This document shows positions 8,511-17,717 of a stretch of 64,000 nucleotides of DNA, piece by piece; position 1 is the first letter of the stretch, and each line of letters starts with the position of its first letter. The translations under genes and the position numbers were made by a program. The stretch covers positions 340,914 to 404,913 of the forward strand of contig JBLIEQ010000001.1 in NCBI GenBank assembly GCA_047633175.1. The letters run 5' to 3'. The notes beneath the pieces were generated by a model, which was given only the letters and a program-made list of their open reading frames with translations, was not told the origin of the DNA and did not search any database. The DNA comes from Motiliproteus sp047633175. Its GTDB lineage: Bacteria; Pseudomonadota; Gammaproteobacteria; Pseudomonadales; Balneatricaceae.

Positions 8511-9626
8511 ATGACAGACATGATACCCCTTCGACTGGACGTGGCCCTCGGCGAGCGCAGCTACCCCATCTTTATCGGTGCCGGATTACTGGACCGACCC
8601 GATTGCTGGATCTCGACGATTCGCAGCAGCCAGGTCATGATCGTCACCAACGAAACCGTAGCGCCCCTCTATCTGGAGCGTGTTCGTCAGGCATTGGCCG
8701 GCAAGCAGCTGGACACCGTTATCCTTCCCGATGGTGAGCAGTTCAAAAACCTGGAGACCCTGGATCAGATTTTTTCCGGACTGCTCCAGGCACGTCATAA
8801 TCGCACCACCACCCTGGTGGCGCTCGGCGGCGGTGTCGTCGGTGATATGACTGGATTTGCGGCGGCCTGCTACCAGCGCGGGGTGGATTTCGTACAGATC
8901 CCGACCACCCTGCTGGCGCAGGTCGACTCCTCGGTTGGCGGTAAGACCGGCGTCAATCATCCGCTGGGGAAAAACATGATCGGCGCCTTCCACCAGCCCC
9001 GCTCAGTGATTATAGATACCGACACGCTGAACACCCTGGCGGATAACCAGCTGGCATCAGGATTGGCCGAGGTGATTAAATACGGCCTGATTCTCGATCT
9101 GGATTTTCTCGAATGGCTCGAAACCAACCTGCAGCAGCTGCAAGCCAGAGACCCCTGCGTGCTGGCCGAAGCGATCCGCCGCTGCTGTCAGATCAAGGCG
9201 CAGGTGGTGGCTGCCGATGAGAAGGAGCAGGGCCAGCGCGCGTTGTTAAATCTGGGCCACACCTTCGGCCATGCCATCGAGACCTTTACCGGCTATGGCA
9301 ACTGGCTGCATGGCGATGCTGTGGCGGCAGGCACGCTCCTGGCCGCCGAGCTGTCCGTGCGTTCAGGGTGGCTAACCTCCGCCGAGAAAGAGCGGATAAC
9401 CACCCTGTTTCGGCGTGCACAGCTGCCCTTAGCGCCTCCCAAAGAAATGACGACCGCAGATTTTATGCGGCTGATGGCGGTCGATAAAAAAGTGCTCGAT
9501 GGCCAGCTGCGACTTATCTTGCTACGCCAGCTGGGTGAAGCTATCACCACCGATAGTTTTTCCCCGGTCGCGCTCGCCGCCACGTTGGACCAGGCCACAC
9601 TAAATCCGCCAGCGCTCACCCTTTAA
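8511..9626 (+). CDS. aroB: 3-dehydroquinate synthase
   Basis: Converts DAHP to 3-dehydroquinate, the second step of the shikimate pathway, using NAD and a divalent metal. Recognised by PDGEQFKNLETL, the NAD-binding GGGVVGDMTGFAA, the substrate and metal motifs TTLLAQVDSSVGGKTGVN, and the metal-binding histidines in LGHTFGHAIE and WLHGDAVAAG. The length of 371 residues is normal. It starts 9 bases after aroK and is followed by damX, so the group probably forms one operon. Confidence 0.96.
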   Translation: MTDMIPLRLDVALGERSYPIFIGAGLLDRPDCWISTIRSSQVMIVTNETVAPLYLERVRQALAGKQLDTVILPDGEQFKNLETLDQIFSGLLQARHNRTTTLVALGGGVVGDMTGFAAACYQRGVDFVQIPTTLLAQVDSSVGGKTGVNHPLGKNMIGAFHQPRSVIIDTDTLNTLADNQLASGLAEVIKYGLILDLDFLEWLETNLQQLQARDPCVLAEAIRRCCQIKAQVVAADEKEQGQRALLNLGHTFGHAIETFTGYGNWLHGDAVAAGTLLAAELSVRSGWLTSAEKERITTLFRRAQLPLAPPKEMTTADFMRLMAVDKKVLDGQLRLILLRQLGEAITTDSFSPVALAATLDQATLNPPALTL

Positions 9627-9683
9627 GGTTAAGAGCCAAGAGCTCAAGCACTGAAACAGTAACGATGAGCCGCAGTAAAGCCC

Positions 9684-11300
9684 ATGAATAGACAGACACC
9701 CACGACCGATAATATCGATGATCTGTTTGGCGACAGTGTGCCCACGCTGGGGATCAAAAGCGGTTCAGGCGAGTGCTATCTCCCGGCATCCCATATACAG
9801 CTGCTCGAGCAGATCGAACACCTGAGTCGTTACAGCCACTTTATTCAGATAATCACCGGCGTGAACGGCAGCGGCAAAACAACCCTGCTGCAACAGTTCT
9901 ACCCCAATGCCGACGACAGCTCGGTGCATGCCTGTTCCATCCAGGCACTCCCGCAGATGAGTGCGGCGCTGCTGCTGGCCGAAATTTGCCGGCAACTCAA
10001 CATCGGCACCGATTCTTTAAGCGATGCCCCCAGCCAGCTCCAGGCGGTCGTGGAGCATGCCCAGTTGCTCAATCAGCTGTCACGGCAGATGCTGATTGTG
10101 ATAGACGATGCCCACCATCTATCGCCAGGCGCCCTGGAACTGCTGTTCAATCGACTCTCGACCCTGACCGACGACGCGGTACGTCCGCATATACTGCTCT
10201 TTGCAGATCCCAGCATTAAGCTGTTGACCTCGGCTGCCACCCTTAGCGAGATAGTCGAAACCAGCTGTCACTTTATCGAGATCCCGACCCTGGACCATGA
10301 TGCCCTGAATAGCCTGCTCTCCCACTGTTTTGCCGCGGTCGCAGCCCGCCTGAGTGACACCCAGAGACAGCGGGTCTACACCGAGTCTCTGGGACTTCCT
10401 GGTCGTGTGGCGCGGGTACTCGAAGCGATCCGTGCCGACCAGCCGCTAAAGACGTATGCTCCCCTCCCTGCTGTTAAGCCCTCATCGAGAGCCCTGTATC
10501 TGGGCATAGCGGTCATAACGGCCACGGCGCTGCTGGGTTCGGGCTTGTGGCTGTCACTGCCGGCGCAGCTGCAGTCGTCACCGCCGCAGACGGCCGATAC
10601 CTCTGACCGCATTCGGGTCGAACTCTCGATCAAGCCCAGGAATAAGGCGGAACCTGCAACCGCCGTCCCGGCTGACGAAGAGGTCACCCAAAACAGCTTT
10701 GAACAGCGCCTCGCCCAGGCAAGAGCGGCCCTGGAATCCGAACAGCAGTCGACTGAACCGTCCGACAGCACCGATACCGCCAGCGATAACCAGGCCGCAG
10801 CGACCTCGACACAGCAACTGGCACTGGCGCGCGTTAAAGCGGCACCCATTAAGGTAGCCCCTACTGACAGCCAGGCGGCAACGCTGGACGCCGACGACCC
10901 GACGGCGACCACCCTGGTGCTCAAGCTTCCCTCGGCGGCCGAGCAGGCGCTTGAGCTGCAGGCCAGTGCCGAGCCTGAACCCCAGGCACCCGGTTATTCC
11001 GGGGATGCCTTGACGCTGATGAACTGGAAGCCTGGTGGATACACGCTGCAGATGCTCGGCGCCCGGCAGCAATCAAGCGTTAGTGACTTTATCGCCGCCA
11101 TGCCAGAATCCGAAAAGCTGCTCACATTTTCAACCATTTACAAGGCTAAGCCCTGGTTTGTCGTCGTGTACGGCAACTACGCCAACCGGGCCGCAGCGAT
11201 GACAGCCAGGGGTGAGCTACCCAAGCAACTGCGCGCGCGCAGTCCCTGGGCGCGGAGTATTAAAGGGGTGCAGGAGGATATCCGGCGGGAGGCCCTCTGA
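9684..11300 (+). CDS. damX: DamX-like AAA ATPase with C-terminal SPOR domain
   Basis: Protein of 538 residues combining an N-terminal AAA/ExeA-like ATPase, a single membrane segment and a periplasmic SPOR domain. Walker A is GVNGSGKTT (59-67) and Walker B is LIVIDDAHH (about 135-143). The hydrophobic segment ALYLGIAVITATALLGSGL lies near 270-290. A Ser/Thr/Ala/Gln-rich linker follows, then YTLQMLGARQQ to the end, the SPOR fold that binds denuded peptidoglycan at the division septum. The aroK-aroB-damX order is classic. Enterobacterial DamX lacks a working ATPase motif, whereas the version here keeps one, as in pseudomonads. Confidence 0.88.
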   Translation: MNRQTPTTDNIDDLFGDSVPTLGIKSGSGECYLPASHIQLLEQIEHLSRYSHFIQIITGVNGSGKTTLLQQFYPNADDSSVHACSIQALPQMSAALLLAEICRQLNIGTDSLSDAPSQLQAVVEHAQLLNQLSRQMLIVIDDAHHLSPGALELLFNRLSTLTDDAVRPHILLFADPSIKLLTSAATLSEIVETSCHFIEIPTLDHDALNSLLSHCFAAVAARLSDTQRQRVYTESLGLPGRVARVLEAIRADQPLKTYAPLPAVKPSSRALYLGIAVITATALLGSGLWLSLPAQLQSSPPQTADTSDRIRVELSIKPRNKAEPATAVPADEEVTQNSFEQRLAQARAALESEQQSTEPSDSTDTASDNQAAATSTQQLALARVKAAPIKVAPTDSQAATLDADDPTATTLVLKLPSAAEQALELQASAEPEPQAPGYSGDALTLMNWKPGGYTLQMLGARQQSSVSDFIAAMPESEKLLTFSTIYKAKPWFVVVYGNYANRAAAMTARGELPKQLRARSPWARSIKGVQEDIRREAL

Positions 11301-11353
11301 TGGACGATTTTCTTCCTCAGACCTCCTTTTAGAGGAAAAAACACTTCGTTGAT

Positions 11354-11382
11354 TTGTTCTTAATCGCGTTCACGGGTAGAAT
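11354..11382 (+). promoter_or_regulatory. Candidate sigma-70 promoter of gltB
   Basis: TTGTTC (11354-11359) and TAGAAT (11377-11382) are separated by 17 bases and lie about 95 bases upstream of the gltB ATG. The match is good but was found by eye only. Confidence 0.45.
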
Positions 11383-11475
11383 GCCTCTCCCTTTTTGGCA
11401 CTTGCCGCCTGGTTCGTATTCAAAAAAAACCTCCAGGAGCTTGTTTTTAAAGACTTTTTATAGCGAGGTCTGTGA

Positions 11476-14400
11476 ATGAATACTGGTCTATATCGCCCCG
11501 GCGAATATAAAGATAACTGCGGCTTTGGACTAATGGTCCAGGTCGAAGGTGTCAGCAGCCATGAACTGCTGCTCAAAGCGATCCAATCGTTAACCTGCAT
11601 GACCCACCGCGGCGGCATTGCCGCCGATGGCAAGACCGGCGATGGCTGCGGCCTGCTACTGCAGATGCCTGACAGCTTTATCCGCACCCTGGCCCAGGAA
11701 CAGTTCAATACCACGCTGGGAGCGCATTACGGCGTTGGAATGATTTTTCTGTCTAAAGACGAGACCCAGGCCCAGAGTGCCCGGGACCGGTTGAATAAGG
11801 AACTGATAGCCGAAGGACTCCAGGTTATAGGGTGGCGCGAAGTCCCCACTGACCCCTCCTCCTGTGGCCCTATCGCACTGGAAACACTGCCTAAGATCGA
11901 ACAAGTGTTTGTCGGCGATGGCGGCAAAGATGGCCCACGACTGGCTGTCAGCCTGTTTGTGGCCCGCCGTAAGGCTGAGATCGCACTGGCACAGGACCCG
12001 GACTTTTACGTCTGCAGCCTCTCCAGCTCGATCCTGGCGTATAAGGGTTTGATGATGCCCGCCGACCTGACCAGCTTCTATAAGGATCTGGGTGACGAGC
12101 GTATGGCCACCGCCATCTGTGTCTTCCACCAGCGCTTCTCGACCAACACCGCACCCCGCTGGCCGCTGGCTCAACCCTTCAGAATTCTGGCCCATAACGG
12201 CGAGATCAATACCATCGAAGGCAACCGCAGCTGGGCCAATGCCCGTGCCAGCAAGTACGCCACCGAACTGCTGCCCAACCTGCATGAGCTAATGCCGATC
12301 GTGAACTCGACTGGCTCGGACTCCTCCAGCCTCGACAATATGGTGGAGCTGCTCCTGACCGGCGGCATGGATCTCTATAAGGCACTGCGTCTGGTCGTAC
12401 CCCCCGCCTGGCAGAATGTCGAGATCATCGATCCTGACCTCCGCGCCTTTTACGAATACAACTCCATGCATATGGAGCCCTGGGATGGCCCGGCGGGCCT
12501 GGTAATTACCGATGGCAGAACCGCCGTCTGCATGCTCGACCGTAATGGTCTGCGTCCGGCGCGCTGGGTGCTGACCAAAGATGGCATCCTTTGTACTGCC
12601 TCCGAGATCGGCACCTACGACTACAAGCCCGAAGATGTGGTCGCCAAGGGACGCGTGGGGCCCGGCCAGATGCTGGCCGTCGACACCCAGACGGGTGAAG
12701 TGCTGCACACCGACGATATTGATCAGCGCCTCAAGAGCGAACACCCCTACAAGAAATGGCTGCGCGACAGCTCTTACCGCCTCCAGGCTACGCTGAACGA
12801 TCGTGATTTGTCGTTTAAAGAGTTCAGCCCGGAGCATCTTAAGATTCATCAGAAGCTCTATCAGGTCAGCTTTGAAGAGCGCGATCAGGTCCTGCGTCCC
12901 CTGGCTGAAACTTCGCAAGAGGCCACCGGGTCCATGGGGGACGATACCCCTATGGCGGTACTGTCGCACCGCATCCGACCGCTCTATGACTACTTCCGCC
13001 AGCAGTTCGCGCAGGTGACCAACCCGCCGATCGATCCATTGCGTGAAGCGATCGTTATGTCATTGGAGACCTGCCTGGGTGCCGAGCGCAATGTGTTTGA
13101 TGATTCTGAGCAGCACGCTCTGCGGATCATCCTGGCCTCCCCCGTGCTCTCTCCGAGTAAGTACCATAAATTGTATTACAACGAGATGGCAGGATTCGAA
13201 ACTCACTCGCTGAGCCTCAACTACGATCCATCGCTGGGGCTCAAACAGGCGATCGAGCTGCTGTGCGACAACGCCGAGCAAGCGGTTCGCAGCGGGTCGA
13301 GTATCCTGATCCTGTCTGATCGCGCTATTAAGGAGGGTCTGCTGCCGATCCACGCCCTGATGGCCACAGGCGCGGTCGACAGCCATCTGCGCGCCCAGGG
13401 CCTGCGCTGTAACTGCAACCTGATTATCGATACGGGTACCGCCCGCGATTCCCACCAGATCGCCGTCCTGCTCGGCTGTGGTGCCAGCGCCGTTTACCCC
13501 TACCTCTCCTACCGGATCATCAATGATATGGTGGCACGTGGCGAGATCCTCAGCGATGAGATCAGCTGCCACACCAACTATCGCAAGGGCATCAACAAAG
13601 GCCTGATGAAGATCCTGTCGAAGATGGGTATCTCTACCATCGCCTCCTACCGGGGCGCCAAACTCTTCGAGGCCGTGGGCCTGGGCGAAGATATTATTGA
13701 GACCTGCTTTACCCATATGGTCAGCCGTATCAAGGGCGCTGACTTCGGTGACTTCCAGCGCGAGCAACAACTGCTCGCCAACGATGCCTGGAAGGCGCGT
13801 AAACCCATGGAGCAGGGCGGCAAGCTCAAGTATGTCCATGGCAAGGAGTATCACGCCTATAACCCCGACGTGGTCCACAGCATCCAGCGTGCGGTCAAGA
13901 GCGGCGACTACGGACTCTATAAAGAGTATGCCGCACTGGTCAACGAGCGTCCGGTTGCGACCCTGCGCGACCTGTTTAAACTCAAAGAGGTCACCCCGAT
14001 CCCATTGACCGAGGTCGAGCCGATCACGAGCCTATTCAAACGCTTCGACTCTGCCGCCATGTCTCTGGGCGCCCTGTCACCCGAGGCCCACGAAGCCCTG
14101 GCGATGGCAATGAACGACCTCGGCGGGCGTTCCAACTCAGGCGAAGGTGGCGAAGATCCGGCGCGCCACGGCACCAACCGACGCTCCAAGATCAAGCAGA
14201 TCGCCTCGGGGCGCTTCGGGGTCACGCCACACTATCTGGTCAATGCCGAAGTGCTGCAGATCAAGGTGGCTCAGGGGGCCAAGCCCGGCGAAGGCGGCCA
14301 GCTGCCTGGCGGTAAGGTCAATGAACTGATCGCCAGGCTCCGTTATGCCGTCCCCGGCGTTACCCTGATCTCACCGCCACCGCATCATGATATCTACTCG

Positions 14401-15921
14401 ATCGAGGATCTGGCACAGCTGATCTTTGACCTTAAGCAGATTAATCCTGAGGCGCTGGTCTCGGTCAAACTGGTCTCGCGTCCCGGCGTCGGCACCATCG
14501 CCGCCGGTGTCGCCAAGGCCTATGCCGATCTAATCACCATCTCCGGTTATGACGGTGGCACCGCCGCCAGCCCGCTCTCCTCGATTCATCATGCCGGCTC
14601 CCCCTGGGAGATCGGCCTGTCCGAGACCCATCAGGCGCTGGTTATCAACGGCCTGCGCACCAAGGTTCGAGTACAGACAGACGGGGGCCTCAAGACCGGC
14701 CTCGACGTGGTTAAAGCTGCCATCCTGGGTGCCGAAAGCTTTGGTTTCGGCACCCTGCCGATGGTCTCGCTGGGCTGTAAATTCCTGCGTATCTGCCACC
14801 TCAACAACTGTGCGACCGGGGTTGCCACCCAGAACGAGTACCTGCGTACCAAGCATTTCATCGGCACCGTCGAGATGGTGAAGCACCTGTTCACCTTTAT
14901 CGCTGAAGAGACCCGTGAATGGATGGCCCGTCTCGGCGTCCGCACGCTCGAAGAGCTGGTGGGTCGTACCGACCTGCTGGAGATCCTGCCGGGCGTCACC
15001 GAGAAGCAATCACGACTCGACCTGAGCCCTATCCTGCTTAACGATGCGATGGATCGCAGCAAGCCGCAGACCTGCCAACAGCCGCAGAACACCCCGTTCG
15101 ATACCGGCGTATTGAACCTGAACATTCTCGAGGCCACGCGCGATGCGATCGCCAACAAGAGTGGCGGCGAGTTCTCGTTCGTGATCACCAACTGTGACCG
15201 CTCGGTGGGTGCCCGAATCTCTGGCGAGATCGCCAAGCAGCATGGCAATCTGGGGATGTCTGATGCCCCCATCAAGATCAACCTCAGCGGTGTGGCCGGG
15301 CAGAGCCTGGGTGTCTGGAACGCCGGTGGTCTGGAGCTGATTCTCGAAGGCGATGCCAACGACTATGTCGGCAAGGGCATGGCCGGTGGCAAGATCGTTA
15401 TCTATCCGCCTGCGGGCAGCCAGTTTGAGACCCAGAAGACCTCGATCCTCGGCAACACCTGCCTCTACGGCGCGACGGGCGGCAAGCTGTTTGCCGCCGG
15501 TTGTGGCGGTGAGCGCTTCGCGGTGCGCAACTCCGGTGCCCATGCGGTCATCGAAGGTGCCGGCGATCACTGTTGCGAATATATGACCGGTGGCCTGGTC
15601 ACAGTCTTGGGAAGCACCGGCTACAACTTCGGTGCAGGGATGACCGGTGGCTTTGCCTATGTCCTGGATATGGATCGCACCTTCGTGGATAAGTACAACC
15701 ACGAACTGGTCGAGATCCACCGTATCAGTAATTACCACATGGAGGAGTACCGCAACCACCTCCAGGGGGTTATCAGAGGATTTGTGACCGAAACCCAGAG
15801 CGCCTGGGGCCAGTATCTGCTGGATAATATTGAAGACTACATCAGCAAATTCTGGCTGGTAAAGCCCAAGGCTGCCGGTTTAGGTGAGCTGCTCAGCAGT
15901 ATGCGTCAGAGTCCTGAGTAA
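11476..15921 (+). CDS. gltB: Glutamate synthase (NADPH) large subunit
   Basis: Large subunit of 1481 residues that transfers glutamine amide nitrogen to 2-oxoglutarate. The N-terminal Ntn glutaminase starts after a short propeptide: the catalytic Cys is residue 15 in DNCGFGL. The substrate motifs FSTNTAPRWPLAQPFR and AHNGEINT follow. The FMN-binding synthase domain has HYLVNAEVLQIKVAQGAKPGEGG (described here in two parts, HYLVNAEVLQ and GAKPGEGGQLPG) and the 3Fe-4S cysteines in CHLNNCATGVATQ. The C-terminal GXGXG beta-helix is seen in GKGMAGGKI and GATGGKLFAAGCGGE. Full length for the family. gltD follows after 114 bases holding a small tandem repeat. Confidence 0.97.
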   Translation: MNTGLYRPGEYKDNCGFGLMVQVEGVSSHELLLKAIQSLTCMTHRGGIAADGKTGDGCGLLLQMPDSFIRTLAQEQFNTTLGAHYGVGMIFLSKDETQAQSARDRLNKELIAEGLQVIGWREVPTDPSSCGPIALETLPKIEQVFVGDGGKDGPRLAVSLFVARRKAEIALAQDPDFYVCSLSSSILAYKGLMMPADLTSFYKDLGDERMATAICVFHQRFSTNTAPRWPLAQPFRILAHNGEINTIEGNRSWANARASKYATELLPNLHELMPIVNSTGSDSSSLDNMVELLLTGGMDLYKALRLVVPPAWQNVEIIDPDLRAFYEYNSMHMEPWDGPAGLVITDGRTAVCMLDRNGLRPARWVLTKDGILCTASEIGTYDYKPEDVVAKGRVGPGQMLAVDTQTGEVLHTDDIDQRLKSEHPYKKWLRDSSYRLQATLNDRDLSFKEFSPEHLKIHQKLYQVSFEERDQVLRPLAETSQEATGSMGDDTPMAVLSHRIRPLYDYFRQQFAQVTNPPIDPLREAIVMSLETCLGAERNVFDDSEQHALRIILASPVLSPSKYHKLYYNEMAGFETHSLSLNYDPSLGLKQAIELLCDNAEQAVRSGSSILILSDRAIKEGLLPIHALMATGAVDSHLRAQGLRCNCNLIIDTGTARDSHQIAVLLGCGASAVYPYLSYRIINDMVARGEILSDEISCHTNYRKGINKGLMKILSKMGISTIASYRGAKLFEAVGLGEDIIETCFTHMVSRIKGADFGDFQREQQLLANDAWKARKPMEQGGKLKYVHGKEYHAYNPDVVHSIQRAVKSGDYGLYKEYAALVNERPVATLRDLFKLKEVTPIPLTEVEPITSLFKRFDSAAMSLGALSPEAHEALAMAMNDLGGRSNSGEGGEDPARHGTNRRSKIKQIASGRFGVTPHYLVNAEVLQIKVAQGAKPGEGGQLPGGKVNELIARLRYAVPGVTLISPPPHHDIYSIEDLAQLIFDLKQINPEALVSVKLVSRPGVGTIAAGVAKAYADLITISGYDGGTAASPLSSIHHAGSPWEIGLSETHQALVINGLRTKVRVQTDGGLKTGLDVVKAAILGAESFGFGTLPMVSLGCKFLRICHLNNCATGVATQNEYLRTKHFIGTVEMVKHLFTFIAEETREWMARLGVRTLEELVGRTDLLEILPGVTEKQSRLDLSPILLNDAMDRSKPQTCQQPQNTPFDTGVLNLNILEATRDAIANKSGGEFSFVITNCDRSVGARISGEIAKQHGNLGMSDAPIKINLSGVAGQSLGVWNAGGLELILEGDANDYVGKGMAGGKIVIYPPAGSQFETQKTSILGNTCLYGATGGKLFAAGCGGERFAVRNSGAHAVIEGAGDHCCEYMTGGLVTVLGSTGYNFGAGMTGGFAYVLDMDRTFVDKYNHELVEIHRISNYHMEEYRNHLQGVIRGFVTETQSAWGQYLLDNIEDYISKFWLVKPKAAGLGELLSSMRQSPE

Positions 15922-15923
15922 GA

Positions 15924-15975
15924 AGGCTTGAGCAGCGGGCTTGAGCGACAGGCTTGAGTGACAGGCTTGAACAGG
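15924..15975. repeat. Four imperfect 12-14 bp tandem units between gltB and gltD
   Basis: Repeats of GGCTTGAGYGACA with small length changes lie just after the gltB stop. They resemble the other short intergenic duplications in this window. No hairpin or T-tract is evident. Confidence 0.6.
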
Positions 15976-16035
15976 TTACCCCAAAGTTTCGCCCCGGCGT
16001 CTGTGGACCCGGGGCAGATAGATGAGGACTAGGCT

Positions 16036-17460
16036 ATGAGTAAACGCCTGCACAATGATTTTCAGTTTGTAGAACTTCCCCGCGAGGAACCCAAAAAGAT
16101 TTCTTTGCGGACGCGCAAGAAAGAGTTCACCGAGATTTATCACGAATATGACGACGACCAGGCCGCTGGCCAGGCACACCGTTGTATCGAGTGTGGCAAC
16201 CCCTATTGCGAATGGAAGTGCCCGGTGCACAACTACATTCCCGACTGGCTAAAACTGGTCTCCGAGGGACGTATTCTCGAAGCCGCCGATCTGGCCCACC
16301 AGACCAATTCGCTGCCCGAAGTCTGCGGCCGTGTCTGCCCGCAAGATCGCCTCTGTGAAGGCGCCTGCACCCTCAACGAGGGCAAGTTCGGCGGCGTGAC
16401 CATCGGTGCGGTCGAGAAACATATCACCGATACCGCCATGGCGATGGGCTGGAAGCCCGACATGTCCGGCGTGATCCCCACCGATAAGAGGGTCGCTATC
16501 GTCGGTGCCGGTCCTGCCGGCATCGCCTGCGCCGATATCCTGGCGCGCAACGGGGTCAAGGCGGTGGTCTTCGATAGCCATCCTGAGATCGGCGGCTTGC
16601 TGACCTTCGGCATACCTGAATTCAAGTTGGAAAAGTCCGTGATGGTACGGCGGCGCAAGATCTTGGAAGAGATGGGGATAGAATTCCGCCTCAACACCGA
16701 GATCGGCAAGGATATCAGCTTCGACAGCCTGCTCGAGGAGTATGACTCGGTCTTTCTGGGCATGGGCACCTACACCTCCATGAAGGGTGGCTTCCCCGGC
16801 GAAGACCTCGAGGGCGTTCACGATGCGTTGCCGTTTTTGATCTCCAACGTCAACAACTGCCTGGGCTACCCGCAGAGCGAGGCCGGCTTTATCGACCTCA
16901 AGGGCAAGCGGGTCGTGGTCCTCGGTGGCGGAGATACCGCCATGGACTGCAACCGCACCACGATCCGCCAGAATGCCACCAGCGTCGAATGCGCCTACCG
17001 TCGCGACGAGGCCAACATGCCCGGATCGCGTAAAGAGGTCATCAACTCTAAGCAGGAGGGGGTTAAATTCCTCTTTAACCGCCAGCCGGTCGAGATCATC
17101 GGCGACAACGGCAAGGTCACCGGCATCAAGCTGGTGACGACCGCCCTGGGCGAGCCCGATGCGAAGGGTCGCCGTCGTCCTGAGGTCATCGAAGGCAGCG
17201 AAGAGATCGTCGCCGCCGATGCGGTCCTGGTCGCCTTCGGCTTCAGCCCCAGCCCTGCACCCTGGTTCAAACAGTTTGGCATCACCGAGGATGACCGCGG
17301 TCGGGTGATCGCCCCTGAAACCAGTGAGTTTCCCTTCCAAACCAGCAATCCGAAGATCTTTGCCGGTGGCGATATGGTCCGCGGCTCGGATCTGGTGGTC
17401 ACCGCCATCGCCGAGGGACGCAAGGCCGCAGAAGGGATCCTGGATTATATGGAGGTCTAG
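16036..17460 (+). CDS. gltD: Glutamate synthase (NADPH) small subunit
   Basis: FAD- and iron-sulfur-containing subunit of 474 residues that passes electrons from NADPH to GltB. The N-terminal cluster-binding cysteines occur in CIECGNPYCEWKCPVHNYIP and CGRVCPQDRLCEGACT. The FAD Rossmann motif is VAIVGAGPAGIACAD and the NADPH-binding motif VVVLGGGDTAMDC. The C-terminal IFAGGDMVRGSDLVVTAI closes the FAD site. ATG at 16036 gives a normal length. Downstream lie repeat elements rather than a simple terminator. Confidence 0.97.
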   Translation: MSKRLHNDFQFVELPREEPKKISLRTRKKEFTEIYHEYDDDQAAGQAHRCIECGNPYCEWKCPVHNYIPDWLKLVSEGRILEAADLAHQTNSLPEVCGRVCPQDRLCEGACTLNEGKFGGVTIGAVEKHITDTAMAMGWKPDMSGVIPTDKRVAIVGAGPAGIACADILARNGVKAVVFDSHPEIGGLLTFGIPEFKLEKSVMVRRRKILEEMGIEFRLNTEIGKDISFDSLLEEYDSVFLGMGTYTSMKGGFPGEDLEGVHDALPFLISNVNNCLGYPQSEAGFIDLKGKRVVVLGGGDTAMDCNRTTIRQNATSVECAYRRDEANMPGSRKEVINSKQEGVKFLFNRQPVEIIGDNGKVTGIKLVTTALGEPDAKGRRRPEVIEGSEEIVAADAVLVAFGFSPSPAPWFKQFGITEDDRGRVIAPETSEFPFQTSNPKIFAGGDMVRGSDLVVTAIAEGRKAAEGILDYMEV

Positions 17461-17479
17461 GCTTCCAGCCAGTCTAAAA

Positions 17480-17552
17480 GGGGTCAGAGTAACTTATTGA
17501 GCGAGGTAGGCTGGGATGCAATCCCAGCAACCAAATAAGTTACTCTGACCCC
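17480..17552. repeat. Nested inverted repeat (GGGGTCAGAGTAACTTATT arms)
   Basis: A perfect 19-bp arm at 17480-17498 is answered by its reverse complement at 17534-17552. Inside lies a second hairpin, GCTGGGATGCAATCCCAGC (17510-17528), which also occurs at 24031-24049. Related long-armed repeats with different arm sequences occur at 53931 and 63298. In other genomes such GGGGTCAGAGT-type repeats accompany REP-associated tyrosine transposases, though none is encoded here. It follows gltD and could stop transcription, but lacks a T-tract. Confidence 0.85.
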
Positions 17553-17620
17553 AAACACTCCAACCACTCACAATCACTCCTCATTTACAGAAGCCCGACC
17601 CACAAAAGAAACACCTGTAG

Positions 17621-17638
17621 GTCGGACTTTAGTCCGAC
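17621..17638. repeat. 18-bp palindrome, copy upstream of hemE
   Basis: An exact copy of GTCGGACTTTAGTCCGAC, 80 bases before hemE. Just before it, 17595-17613 holds the reverse complement of the sequence that precedes the copy at 23856, so the element here is partly inverted. Confidence 0.85.
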
Positions 17639-17717
17639 AAGGTTAACCAGACGCCCCCTATTTATGGCCTGAAGCCTTATACTAGCGGCACTTTTTATTG
17701 GCGAGAGACCCGCTCTT

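Noticed and set aside
11310..11340. TTCCTC/GAGGAA hairpin after damX as a terminator
   Set aside because: The stem is followed by A rather than T on the plus strand, and the stem is short.
15010..15759. A 249-codon minus-strand frame inside gltB, with similar long antisense frames at 13060-13878 and 16249-17340
   Set aside because: They lie opposite highly conserved gltB and gltD coding sequence. High GC makes such antisense frames common, and none shows a recognisable domain or ribosome-binding site.
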